From positions 1 through 12,951 of the forward strand of contig NAVB01004811.1 of the NCBI GenBank assembly GCA_002179805.1: a DNA stretch of 12,951 bases, in the 5' to 3' direction. A program made the translations under genes and the position numbers. The stretch is from Acanthamoeba lenticulata. Taxonomy: Eukaryota; Discosea; Longamoebia; Acanthamoebidae. The notes under the pieces are model-generated. The model made no database searches, was not told where the DNA came from, and saw nothing but the letters and a program-made list of their open reading frames with translations. Shown here one piece after another: positions 1-8,946 of the stretch (position 1 is its first letter; the number at the start of each line of letters is the position of its first letter).

Positions 1-239
1 CCGGGAAATTGGACGTGTCTGGCGAGTCCAAGTTGTGTTTGACGCAAGCCCAAAGAAGAGGTGTGCAGGGGAAAGCGCCCCGAAGTGGTCGGGCGCGCCG
101 TGGTGAACCTCCCGCAGGCAAATCGAGATGAAGATGTGCATGAGTTCTGTGTGGTGGATGACAACCCTGAGGTTGCAACCACGCCGCTGCTTCTCGCACA
201 GCGTTGCCCTAGAGCAGCATTGCCGACAAGCCTCTTCAT
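1..239 (-). CDS. N-terminal fragment of a probable mitochondrial precursor protein (partial)
   Basis: The minus strand is open from an ATG at 239-237 to the left edge of the window, 79 codons without a stop, so the gene continues outside. The peptide starts MKRLVGNAALGQRCARSSG and is rich in Arg, Ser, Thr and Ala, with no Asp or Glu in all 79 residues. That is the composition of a mitochondrial (or other organellar) targeting sequence. The start lies 93 bases downstream of the stop of the preceding minus-strand gene, after an AT-rich stretch near 288-312 that could hold its promoter. The mature domain is not visible, so no function can be named. Other readings of this stretch exist: a 77-codon plus-strand frame from 61 opened by GTG, and plus-strand frames ending at 106 and about 128 followed by AATAAA at 261-266. 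The transit-peptide reading explains the composition best. Confidence 0.55.
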   Translation of the reverse strand, partial: MKRLVGNAALGQRCARSSGVVATSGLSSTTQNSCTSSSRFACGRFTTARPTTSGRFPLHTSSLGLRQTQLGLARHVQFP

Positions 240-332
240 CTTGTACACCGATAAAACAACAATAAAACTGCCAAAAAAATTGTTTATGAAATAGAATTTT
301 AAAATAAAAAATGGGAATCTGGGCTCGGTTCA

Positions 333-1522
333 TCAGCCAAGCTTGATGTCCTTCTGCCTGGCGAGGGCGATGACGCGCTGGTGGCACGGCCCGCAGAAGT
401 TCTTGTTGGCGATGCGCTGCGTCTGGTCCGCCGGGAAGGTCAGCTTGCACAGGCCGCAGGTTTCCCGCGACGTGACCGGCGGCGGCGCCGCGGCGCCGCC
501 ACCACCGCCGCCAGCGACCAAGTCGTCGATGCCTTCGAGCAGGTTGGCAAACTCGGCCGAGAGCGACGGCGCGTTGGGCAGCACGAAGCTGGCCTCCGTG
601 CGGATGACCTGGATCGGCTGGCTGCGGGTCGCCAGCCCACCAAAGGGGATCGTGCTTGTCGTGCCGCTGCCGTCCGCGTAGGAGTTGGACGATCCCAGCG
701 ACGGCCGCGGCGACGACGAGGCTGCCGCCGCCGAAGACGACGACGACAAGGACATCGTCGCGGGAGACCAAGTCGATGTCGACGCCGACGTCGGGGTCCG
801 GGTCGGGACGCTCGCGAAGGAGCGGGACGAGGCGAGGCTGCCCGTGGCGAGCATCGACGGGGACGAGCGGTGCGCGTGGAGCGACGACTCGTAGGAGCTC
901 GACGAGGCCAGGCTCACGACGCCGCCCGCCGGCGTGGGCAGCGGGGACGACGGCGCCGGCGGGAGGGGCGACTCGGCGCCGTCGGTGTTATCCACGTTGG
1001 ACAGGGCGCGGCCGTTGGCCGTGAGCAGCGCGGGCTGGGCCGTGACAAGGATGGTCTTGAGGATGTACTTGACCGGCAGGTCGGCCGGCAGGATGATGTG
1101 CGTGTACTCCTTCATGGGCTCCTCGCTCTCCTCCTTGCTGGCGTCATCAATCGTTGGGTTCTTCTTGATGACATGGCGGCTCTTGAGGGTGAAGCCCACC
1201 TTGAGGAGCGCCTGGGCCAAGTCCTCGGCCGAGGTGGCGGCCGCGTCAGCCAGCGCCCTGTGGGTCACCTCGAACGGCGTGAACGACGCATCGGTCTCGA
1301 GCAGCCCAAACACGAGCCGCATCTGCAATCAACATCATCGCCATTACCGCCATTGTCATCATCATCATCATCATCATTATCGTCATTGTCGCCAAGAGCC
1401 GCTTGGTCGCGGAGGCAACGCACCATCTGCGGGTCGAGGAGGAGCGCCTTCTGGACCTCCTCGACGTACCACTCGGGGTCCTTCTTCCAATACTTCTTGC
1501 CCTCTTCCGTGCCCTGCGCCAT
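333..1522 (-). other. C-terminal module of the armadillo gene, or a separate two-exon gene
   Basis: Read alone, this is a 363-residue protein starting MAQGTEEGKKYWKKDPEWYV (exons 1522-1424 and 1322-333, intron of 101 nt with a GTGCGT donor and TTGCAG acceptor). It holds an unrecognised conserved-looking region of about 110 residues, then a long Ser/Ala/Gly/Pro-rich linker, a short leucine-rich helix (AEFANLLEGIDDLVAG) that recalls a paxillin LD motif, and the four-Cys finger near the end. Only 17 bases would separate its ATG from the stop of the armadillo frame. A standard 92-nt intron (1605-1514) joins the two in frame, so I favour one gene. Confidence 0.5.
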
Positions 1523-4500
1523 GCCACATACACGCACGATCACGCCTCAGTTCCGAACGCTGAAATGATGGCTACGGGACTCGGTTCCGCGGAACCCTCG
1601 AGTACCTCGCTGACGAGGATGAACTGGCGCCGCTTGCCGGCCTCGATGTCCTTGAGCAGTCGGCGCGACGAGCGCTGGTGCTTCTCCTGCCGTCGCTGAG
1701 CCAGCTCGGCCTCGATGTCGACATGCTTGAGCGCCTTGTAGCCAGGATCCTGTATATTGCCAATCACAAGCTTGTCAGCATGAGCATCCACCAATGGGCG
1801 CCTTGCATCATAAGAACGGACCTGGTTGCGCCGAATGAGCTCGTCGAGGACCGACATCTTGTCCAGCGATTTGCCGCCAGATGCCTTGGCCGACAGCGGC
1901 GCGTTCGGGGCCCGGTCGGCGGCTGACCGCAAGCGGGCCTTACCCTGCTGCAGCGCGGTGAGACTGGGCCCGTCGGCGACGGACGAACTCGCCGGCGGCG
2001 GTGGTGGCGGCGGCCCCGATGGCGACGACGCTAAGCTCGCGGGCGCCGGAGCCGTCGGGGCTGACGGTGGCGTGGGCGCGGCTGTGGCCGTGGCTGCAAC
2101 CTCGGCTGGGGCCGGCGCGGCGGGGATGGCGCGCTCGCGCGGGGCGGCCTGCTTGCCAGCGGCGATGTTGAGGTGCACGAACTGGCGGATGGACTGGGCC
2201 AGGCTGGCGCCCTGCGCGATGGCCTCCTTGATGAGCTCGATCAGCTGCTCGCGGGTCAGCGACGCCAGGAGCGTGTCCAGGATCTGCTGCTCCTCGGCGG
2301 TGGCGACGCCGGCGGCCGACGCGCGCAGGGCGGGGGAGGCCAGGCCCAGGCCAGCGGGCGAGGCCGGCGGAGTCTGCTCCTGGAGGTTCTTCACCGCGAG
2401 GAGCAGCATGCGCAGCGACTGCCTCAGCTCCGAGTTCTCCTTCTGCACGTTGGCTGGGTATGTCGACACAAAGGTCAGCCGTCAAGTCTCGAGACCTTAA
2501 GGACAAGCGGCCGAGGTGTCCGGGGGGGGGGGCGTACGATGTTCGGCCAGCAGGCGGAGCTTCTCCATGAGGCCGCTCTGGAGGAACGGCTCTCGCATGT
2601 CCTCTACACGTCGTGCCAAACAAAAAATTTCAGAAATGTTTCACAAACTCGAAATTACGTTCTAAAATTCGAACCGTATTTGGCGAGGGACTTGAGGATG
2701 CCGAGGACGAGCAGCTGCACGGCGGCGCTGGGCGAAGTCATGAGGGCGATGATCTCCTTGAGGCCACCCCGATGCACGAGGTCCAGCCTGTTCCGGCTCG
2801 AGGGATCTGTGCGGCACCACGCAGGCTCGTAAGTTGCGCGGTTGTAGAGGAAGCGACTATGAGCGCATTTTGTGCGCAGCCGTACCCGAGAGGACGACCT
2901 TGCCGATGGCGGCCAGGGCCATCTCCTGGATCTCGACCTGCGGCGACTGCAGCATCGAGATGAGCGGCAGGAGGCCGCCGTACTCCATGATCGCCGCCAA
3001 TCCATCCTCTGGTGAACGAGCAAGAATAAAAGCGAAGGCGTCAGCAACAAATAATTGAAAATAATAGAAAATATGTAAGAGAGGGTACCATGGGCGGCGA
3101 GGCGACAGATGGTGTCGGTGACGGGGATGAGCAGGGCCTGTTGGCTGTAGCCCAGGAAGGAGATGAGCTTGCTCACCAGCCCTGACTGGATGATGAAGGC
3201 TCGAACAGAGTCTGTGCGCGTAGGTTGATGAGGAAAAAAGAGCGAAAAACGAGGAAGAACAAAAGAGCGAAGAGCGAACCAAAGGCGGCCAGCTTGGCGA
3301 GCGCCGAGCAAGAGTATTCGAGGACCTGCTTCACGCGCGACTGGAGGATGAACTTGGCCAGCGTTGGCGCAGCCTGATTGGCCAGCAGTACGCGCGCGCT
3401 TTGGTCTGTGGGTGTGTGCGGCCGCGCGCGTGCGGTGAGTGGGACAAGCGAGGTCGCCACGTCCCTGCAAGGGGAAGAGGGGGGGGGGGATGGCACGCAC
3501 CGTCCTGCGCCAGCGCGGCAAAGGTGCGGGCGACGAGCAGGTGCATGGTCGCGTTCTGCGGGTACATGTCGAGCAGACTGTGGAGCTGCTTGACGCCGAT
3601 GGAGCTGAACACCTGGCTGTTCACTGTAGGTAATAGGACAGAATTTCAAGTATAAAAATTAAACAAAAATTAAAATAAAACATAGGAATAGTTATTATTG
3701 ATTTTCAAGGCTGACGACGAACCGGCAGCGGAGAGGTGGGAGATGATGGAAGCGGCCTCAATGACGACCGACTCGCTAAAGGCCTGCGGCCGGCTCAGGA
3801 TGGCCAGCACGCGCTCGTGCCCGTTGGCCTTGAAGAACGCGTACTGGTTGTCCTCTGCGCAACGGCCAAGTCGCACACGTGAGCTCATTACGCACCACCA
3901 AGCCGCAGCGGCTGACCCGCGACCTGCCTCGTCACGTACTGTGGAGGAGGAGGTGGTCCAGAGTCTCGAGCACGCTCGACAGCACGTCGGCGTCGAGCGG
4001 CGTGGGGCCCTCGACCAGGTCCAGGTAGGGCAGCAGGATGCCCACGGCGCCCAGCTCGCCCAGCTTGCGCTGGTGTTTCTCTGCGCACACATACGCGCGC
4101 GTGAGAAGGACCATTCACGCATGAGACGCGTTCGCGCAGACAAGCCGCACCAAAGGTGGCGAGGCCGGCCAGGGTGGCCAGCACATAGCGCTGCACGGCG
4201 AGGTTGCGGTCGCGCGGCTCCTCGCGCAGCCGCCGCGCGTCGGCAAAGGGCAGAAGCAGCATCATGTACTCGGGCGTGAAGCCGGCCTTGACCACCGCTG
4301 TGAACATCATCATCGTCAGCATCAACATCATCGTCAAGAACATGCGCAAGTCATGTGCGTACGGCACTGAGACAGGTTGTAGAGGAGCAAAAGGCTCTGA
4401 AGCTGGAACTGGTCGTCGGTGGACTTGAGCGCCACCATCAGCCGCGGCAGGGCCTCGGCTTTGGCGATGACCTCCTGGTTCTTGGCCGAGACCGAGAGGT

Positions 4501-5644
4501 TGATGAGGGCCTCGACGGCCGAGAGGCGCACGTCGCGGTCCGGATGGCTCAGCGCCGGCACGACCTTGTCCAGCAGGCCCGTCCGCCGGAAGCCGTCCTG
4601 GTTGGCCTCTGCGGTTTCACCGGACGCCACACCACACGCAGCAGACGATCTCGTGAGCGCGGGCGCTCTCGCTTGCTGTCGCAGCGACAATCGAGGCGAA
4701 GGCGGAACCGTTAAGAGCAAGCTCGGTGACGAGGATGAGGGCCTGCTTGACCAGCGCGACGTCGGTCGAAGCCACGTGGCCCAGGACGGGGCCGAGGCCA
4801 CCCACCTGCCGCAGCCGGTCGCTGACGTCGTCTGCCAAAAGAATAAGTTAAAATATATATATATATAAAAATAAATACTACAAAAAGAGGCGAACCGTTG
4901 AAAATGGCGATGAGGATGGTGATGGCCTTGAGGAGGAGCGGCGTGGTGGAAGCCGACGAGTTGAGGATCTCGACCAGCGGCCGGAGGCCGTTTTTGGTCA
5001 GCTCCTCTGCAGCGGCGGCACGCGCCGGGTCGGCCAATGGCACTTGGTGCACCTTCTTCTCGAGCGCCGCAGCCGCGTTCAACTTCATCGCTTCATCCTG
5101 GTGGTGGCGGGCGATGGCACAATATAACATGAAGGTGGTGATGGCGTCAAGCTTCAGGAAAGAAAGAGCTGGCGTCAGGAACGGCCTCGTGTACCCGATG
5201 GCGCAGGAGCTCCACCAGCTCGCGGTTGGTCTTGCTGGCAAAGTCGACAGCGTCGGCTGCGAAGACACAACGTCAGAATCACGACTACGAGGGAGGGGAG
5301 GGGGAAGAGGACACGTACCGGCCTTGGCTGAGGCGGCGGCCCGCGAGGCGAGCAACTGCTGGCGCAGCGTCCATGCCTTCTGCGGCTGCTGCTGTTGGGC
5401 TCCGGTGGCGGCAGTCGACTGGCCGGCCTCGTTCGCCGCGTAGTAGCCCTCCACGGCCACCCTGTCGAGCGCCCATTTTAAATATAAATAATGAATAACA
5501 ACAGAAGAACATCTAGTGTTGTTGTGGTGGGCACCTGGTGGCGTGGAAGAGCTGCTCCAAGGGCTGGGGACCCAGGTCGTCCTGCAGCACAAAGGTGGCC
5601 GCCGTGGGTGGCGTCTCTTGCCCCGCCGGTGCAGCGTCCATCAT
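333..5644 (-). CDS. Multi-exon armadillo-repeat protein with coiled coil, poly-Pro, WH2-like motif and C-terminal four-Cys finger
   Basis: Exons (minus): 5644-5535, 5461-5319, 5256-5195, 5151-4896, 4831-4709, 4608-4363, 4297-4151, 4080-3940, 3854-3723, 3623-3501, 3405-3280, 3211-3089, 3008-2886, 2806-2675, 2603-2538, 2453-1606, 1513-1424, 1322-333. The joined frame is open for 1326 residues. Residues 1-105 are Ala/Gln-rich. About 105-662 is a stack of armadillo repeats with the typical three-helix pattern, for example GGLKEIIALMTSPSAAVQLL and GLVSKLISFLGYSQQALLIP. From 685 follows a coiled coil starting PNVQKENSELRQSLRMLL, then an Ala/Pro-rich linker, seven prolines at 832-838 and a WH2-like LTALQQGKARLR near 850. 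After a Ser-rich linker, Cys 1286, 1289, 1307 and 1310 form a C-x2-C-x17-C-x2-C finger like half a LIM domain. It is probably a cytoplasmic scaffold, perhaps actin-linked; that role is inference. If the intron 1605-1514 is not used, the protein stops at 1540 (988 residues) and 1522-333 is a separate gene. The start is the first of two adjacent ATGs, 160 bases below the upstream stop. Confidence 0.75.
1323..1423 (-). repeat. Intron with a GAT/ATC trinucleotide repeat
   Basis: The intron before the last exon of the armadillo gene contains a run of ATC units on the plus strand (about 1357-1376) and reads as poly-Asp or poly-Met if translated through. The branch-to-acceptor part ends GTTGATTGCAG. 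A second intron of the same gene (4362-4298) has a similar CATCATCGTC-rich composition. Confidence 0.8.
2522..2532. repeat. 11-nt G/C homopolymer in an armadillo-gene intron
   Basis: An unbroken run of 11 G on the plus strand, which is poly-C just after the donor of intron 15 on the gene strand. Confidence 0.9.
2675..4831 (-). other. Ten exons each carrying about one armadillo repeat (41 codons or close), one carrying about two
   Basis: Within the armadillo gene, exons 5, 10, 12 and 13 are each exactly 123 nt (41 codons) and exon 6 is 246 nt, twice that. Exons 11, 9, 14, 8 and 7 are 126, 132, 132, 141 and 147 nt. All begin and end in phase 1, so each can be removed or duplicated without shifting the frame. 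An armadillo repeat is about 42 residues, so exon and repeat borders run together. Confidence 0.75.
3479..3489. repeat. Second 11-nt G/C homopolymer in an armadillo-gene intron
   Basis: An unbroken run of 11 G on the plus strand, inside intron 10 (3500-3406). On the gene strand it is poly-C about 11 bases after the donor, followed by a pyrimidine-rich stretch. Confidence 0.9.
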
Positions 5645-5804
5645 TTTTGAATGTATTGGAATCTGTGTGCTCCTGTTGTGTTGTTGCCACTGTCGTGTTG
5701 TGCCCGCGGTACACCCAACAACAAAAAAAAGCAAACAAACACTAATGGCAAATGTTTCGAAATAATTTTGAAATACGACAGGAAGACCAAAGGGCAACTG
5801 TTTC

Positions 5805-7255
5805 TCAGGCCCGCTTGGGCTGGTGCTCGAGGACAAGCGCGTGCATGGTCTTGATGCTGGGCTCGTTCAGCAGCTTGCTCTTCTCGGCTTCGGTGAGCGA
5901 CACCAGCGGCTTGCGCACGCCTCCAAAGTCGAGCCCAGTCCACTACATGATGATGTTGTAGTAAACAACAAATCGGTGCCGCCAAAGAGAGACAAGAGAG
6001 CCGCACCTCCTTCATGAGAGCCTTGACGGCGGGGATCATGCTGTAGTTGAGCACCGTGGTCAGGAAGTCAGACACCTGCGCCGCCCCCAACCCCTTTGGT
6101 CACGCTTGTCCCAGGCTCAAGCATGATGTAGAGGTGACTGTGGATGACGCACAGCGAGCTGAAGGCGCTGGGCCGTGGCGTGGTCGCCCTCGCGGAAGGC
6201 GCGCTCAAGGCGGTGGTACACAGGGGCGCAGAGGGAGAAGGACACTCCAACGTAGCCCTTGGCCCCGAGCGCCAGGCACGGCAGGTACGAGAACTCGTAG
6301 CCCTGCATCACGTCGTACTTGCGGTCTGTCCCACAACCACATGTAACGTCAACAACAACAATAAGCAAAAAACAGAACGCCCTTGCGCTACAGGACGGTA
6401 CCGGCAAAGCATAGCGCGCGGAAGAAGTCGCCCAGCTGTGAGTCTGTGAACTTGGCGCCTGCACGCGTGGTGTGTTGCGATTGTGTGGTGAGGAGCCGCC
6501 ACTTGTGTGAAACAAAGACAACAGCGGGCAACCTTGGAGGGTGGGGATGCGGGCGGCGGCGGCGGCGAAGAAGTCGTAGAGCGGGATGTTGACCCCGACC
6601 ATGCCCGGGAAGTGGTAGTAGAACAGGGGCGTCTTGGGCGCGGCCTCGGCCACCGACTCGCAGTACGACACCAGCTCCTCCACGTTGCGCGGCTAGTGGC
6701 GAGCCATCCACGGTCTTGCGTCAGTCTCAAAAGGAAAAAGTTGAGGAATTATAGGTGGTGATGGCATGCCTTGAAGAAGAAGGGCGGCATAATGGCGATC
6801 CCGTGCGCCCCCACCTGCTCGGCGTGAGCGGCCAACTCCTTCGTCTGCTCCAAGCTAAGAGGAAAGAAGATAAAACGTAAGGGACATTGGGCATCATCAA
6901 GAACAGGCAGGGTTTGAACGTACCTGGCCGTGCCAATGTGGACAATGACTCGCAGCGGCGTGGCGAGCCAGGCTTCGAGGGCGGCCTTGCGCTCAGGCAG
7001 GGTAAGGCTCATGCTCTCGCCCGAAGTCCCGCAGCAGAAGACGCCCGTCACGCCCTCTCTCACCAAGCGCTCAGCGTATTCCTCTGCAGCAAGTCAACCA
7101 AGACCAAAGAAAGTGACCCCGGTCAACTTCATGTTGGAACAGTTGCCAAATAGACTCAACGCACTGGTAAGCTGGGTCGAGGCGTGGCCAGAGGCATCAA
7201 AAGGGGTGAGGGTTGCAGCGTAAAGCCCCTCAAAACGTTCCACGTTGTCGGCCAT
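5805..7255 (-). CDS. NPL: N-acetylneuraminate lyase-type aldolase (DHDPS/NAL family)
   Basis: Exons (minus): 7255-7165, 7083-6924, 6854-6770, 6692-6533, 6458-6402, 6325-6153, 6075-6007, 5942-5805; 310 residues, the usual length for this (beta/alpha)8-barrel family. Family members cleave or condense pyruvate with an aldehyde through a Schiff base; N-acetylneuraminate lyase splits sialic acid into ManNAc and pyruvate. Visible signatures are LYAATLTPF at the N-terminus, the pyruvate-binding GTSGES at 49-54, Tyr138 in FYYHFPG and the Schiff-base Lys168 in GAKFTDS. The YYHFPGMVGVNIP and GAKFTD context resembles animal sialate lyases more than bacterial dihydrodipicolinate synthases, so lyase is preferred; substrate remains inferred. 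No targeting signal is seen, so it is probably cytosolic. The upstream in-frame ATG at 7321 was not used because MADNVERFEGLY aligns with the family start. Intron 3 (6769-6693) has a GC donor, required to give PPFFFK joined to PRNVEELV. Confidence 0.88.
6693..6769 (-). other. GC-AG intron in the lyase gene
   Basis: The exon ends TTCTTCAAG, followed directly by GCATGCC; the acceptor is CCACTAG before CCGCGCAACGTGG. No GT lies between the conserved PPFFFK codons and an in-frame TAA a few codons on, so a GT donor cannot serve here. Confidence 0.75.
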
Positions 7256-7356
7256 CTTTTGTCCTTTCACCAGATAAAGGTCCCCAAATGTTTTCTTGTT
7301 TTCTGCTGACAGCGTGTGCAAGAATTGCGGTGAAGAATCTAAGAGTCAAGACTGAT

Positions 7357-7475
7357 GGATACGGCCACACTGCGGAGAAAGCACCGCTTCCCATCCGAAC
7401 AGCGAAGTTAAGCTGCGCCAGGCGGTGTTAGTACTGGGGTGGGCGACCACCCGGGAATCCACCGTGTCGTATCCT
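7357..7475 (+). rRNA. 5S ribosomal RNA
   Basis: A 119-nt gene starting GGATACGGCC and ending CGTATCCT. The two ends pair as helix I (GGATACG with CGTATCC, extended by a G-U pair). The middle contains the universal CCCATCCGAACAGCGAAGTT loop region and the GGTGTTAGTACTGGG segment of the internal control region bound by TFIIIA. It closely matches the Acanthamoeba 5S sequence as I remember it. It is a single copy here, on the opposite strand to the genes on both sides, which fits dispersed rather than tandem 5S genes. Confidence 0.96.
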
Positions 7476-7480
7476 CCTCC

Positions 7481-7484
7481 TTTT
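7481..7484 (+). terminator. RNA polymerase III T-run terminator of the 5S gene
   Basis: TTTT starts 6 bases after the mature 3' end, in a pyrimidine-rich context, with a backup TTTT at 7497-7500. Pol III stops at runs of four or more T. Confidence 0.7.
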
Positions 7485-7636
7485 GCTCCTCTTCCCTTTT
7501 GCGCTTCTTACTTCTCTTGTGTTGTTCTCTTTGCTTTCTACAGTTGGTGGTGCCTTCCCGCGTGACCATCATGGCGGTTTCATTCTGTGGCAAAAGAGCA
7601 AAGAACGAAAAGCGACGATAGTGTAATGTGCCAGCC

Positions 7637-8891
7637 TTATGAAGCAGAGAGGGTGGCGAAGAGTGGGTGCTTCTCCCCAAGCACGTAGCTGAACGACGCC
7701 TTGGCAAAGTGCTCCGCATCGCGCTCGAGCGCGTCGATGATGTCTTCGACAAGGTGGGCGCGCGTGGCTTGGCTCTGCCGCGGGTCGGCGTAGATCGAGC
7801 AGAAGTGGACGTGAAGGTGGAAGAACGAGGGCAGATGGTGCACAAAGATCTTCATCTGGTTCCTGCACGTGCAGCACAAAGAGAGCAATGAAACGTCTTC
7901 AGACGAGCGTCTGCTTCGAGGCGTGGAGCCTGCCCGTACCGCTGAAGCTTATGGGTGCGCTCGATGGCCGCCGCGCCAGACTCGACGATCTCGCGAAGGA
8001 GCGGAATGTCCTCGCGCCGCAGGTCGCGCATCGTGTGGATGTCCTTCCGCCTCACCACCGCTGCGAGGGGCCAAGTGGCGTCGTCAGCACAAACACACGC
8101 ACACGATGACAACGCTTTGTTGATCAGCACCGAGGCAGTGGAGCTGGTGTTGGGTCTGGCCGTCCCACTTGGCGTCGTTCATCATCACAAAGTGGTCGTT
8201 GGCAAAGAACGCCCGATCAGAATAGCTCTTGTTCTGGAATATGTTTTCGATCCACGCGTTGCGCTCTGGACGCACCACGTTTTCAGGGTCAGTTTGCATC
8301 ACTTCGAAGTGGCGAAGGCAGGGCGGCGACCAGGAGGGATGCTGCGGATGTAGGGCAGCACGATGTCGGCGTACTGCGCGGGTGTCTCGCGCACCAGCCG
8401 CTGTTCCTGCGACTGCCACTGTGTCGTGCACAAGCCAGCAGGTCACTCTGCTGTGAGTTCAGCTAGCCTGGCCGGGGAAGACGTACGTATTGGATCTCTT
8501 CCTCGGGCGCTGGATGCACAATCTTTGTCCACACCGGCCCGAGGCCGTCCACCTCAGCAGTGAAGAAGTAGTATCTGTGTCGGCCCTGTGTCAGCACAAG
8601 GCCCTACACAACAGTCGCGGAAACGCACACGTCGTTGTGGGAGAGGGGCTGGAGCGCAGTCGAGGGCCGGAGAATGGCCGCGATGTGCCGCGGCTGGAGG
8701 AGGGTTTCGTGCGACTTGAACACCACGACCGCCTTGTTGTCGCTGCTGTCGTCTGCACTGCCGCCGTCCCGCCCGACCAAACGTGCCAATACGACCAGAT
8801 CGCCGTATTCGTGGCTTTCGCGCAACACACGTTCAACTTGCAACACGTGGAACCCGCCCTGCGACGTCAGGTGCTCCACCAGCCCCGCCAT
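7637..8891 (-). CDS. DCPS: Scavenger mRNA-decapping enzyme DcpS (HIT family)
   Basis: Exons (minus): 8891-8629, 8574-8487, 8418-8331, 8265-8131, 8060-7940, 7862-7637; 306 residues, slightly shorter than the human enzyme (337). DcpS hydrolyses the m7GpppN cap left after 3'-to-5' mRNA decay, releasing m7GMP. The order of segments follows the family: LQVERVLRES near the start, the domain-swapped N-terminal half ending VWTKIVHPAPEEEIQY, then QRLVRETPAQYADIVLPYI, the cap-binding stretch around VMMNDAKWDG, LHCLAVVRRKDIHTMRDL, and the HIT triad HLHVH with His247, His249 and His251. His249 corresponds to the catalytic central histidine (His277 in human). All junctions keep phase. The chosen ATG gives an N-terminus shorter than human. 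An alternative start at 9036 (MSPPPPAVAP) could be spliced on, but its donor is weak. The start is only 55 bases from the upstream stop. Confidence 0.93.
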
Positions 8892-8946
8892 CTTCTTGCG
8901 CTCGAAAATTACAAAAAAGATGTTTTCTTCATTTTTCTTTATCGTG

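Noticed and set aside
261..266. AATAAA on the plus strand as a poly(A) signal of a plus-strand gene ending at the left edge
   Set aside because: No convincing plus-strand coding end is visible (frames stop at 106 and about 128 without family features). The minus-strand transit-like start explains the stretch better, though this is not settled.
61..294. 77-codon plus-strand ORF starting with GTG
   Set aside because: No ATG start and no domain, and it overlaps the better minus-strand reading.
381..1568. 395-codon plus-strand ORF opposite the finger module
   Set aside because: Arg-rich and low in complexity; a mirror of the GC-rich third codon positions of the minus-strand exon, which has domain features and splice signals.
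1826..2500. 224-codon plus-strand ORF
   Set aside because: Lies opposite the coiled coil and Pro-rich exon of the armadillo gene; its poly-Gly and poly-Ala runs are the reverse of Pro/Ala codons.
2522..3489. Two 11-G runs as a functional G-quadruplex or switch
   Set aside because: Each is a single homopolymer inside an intron on the C-rich side of the transcript; ordinary microsatellite drift or assembly uncertainty is enough.
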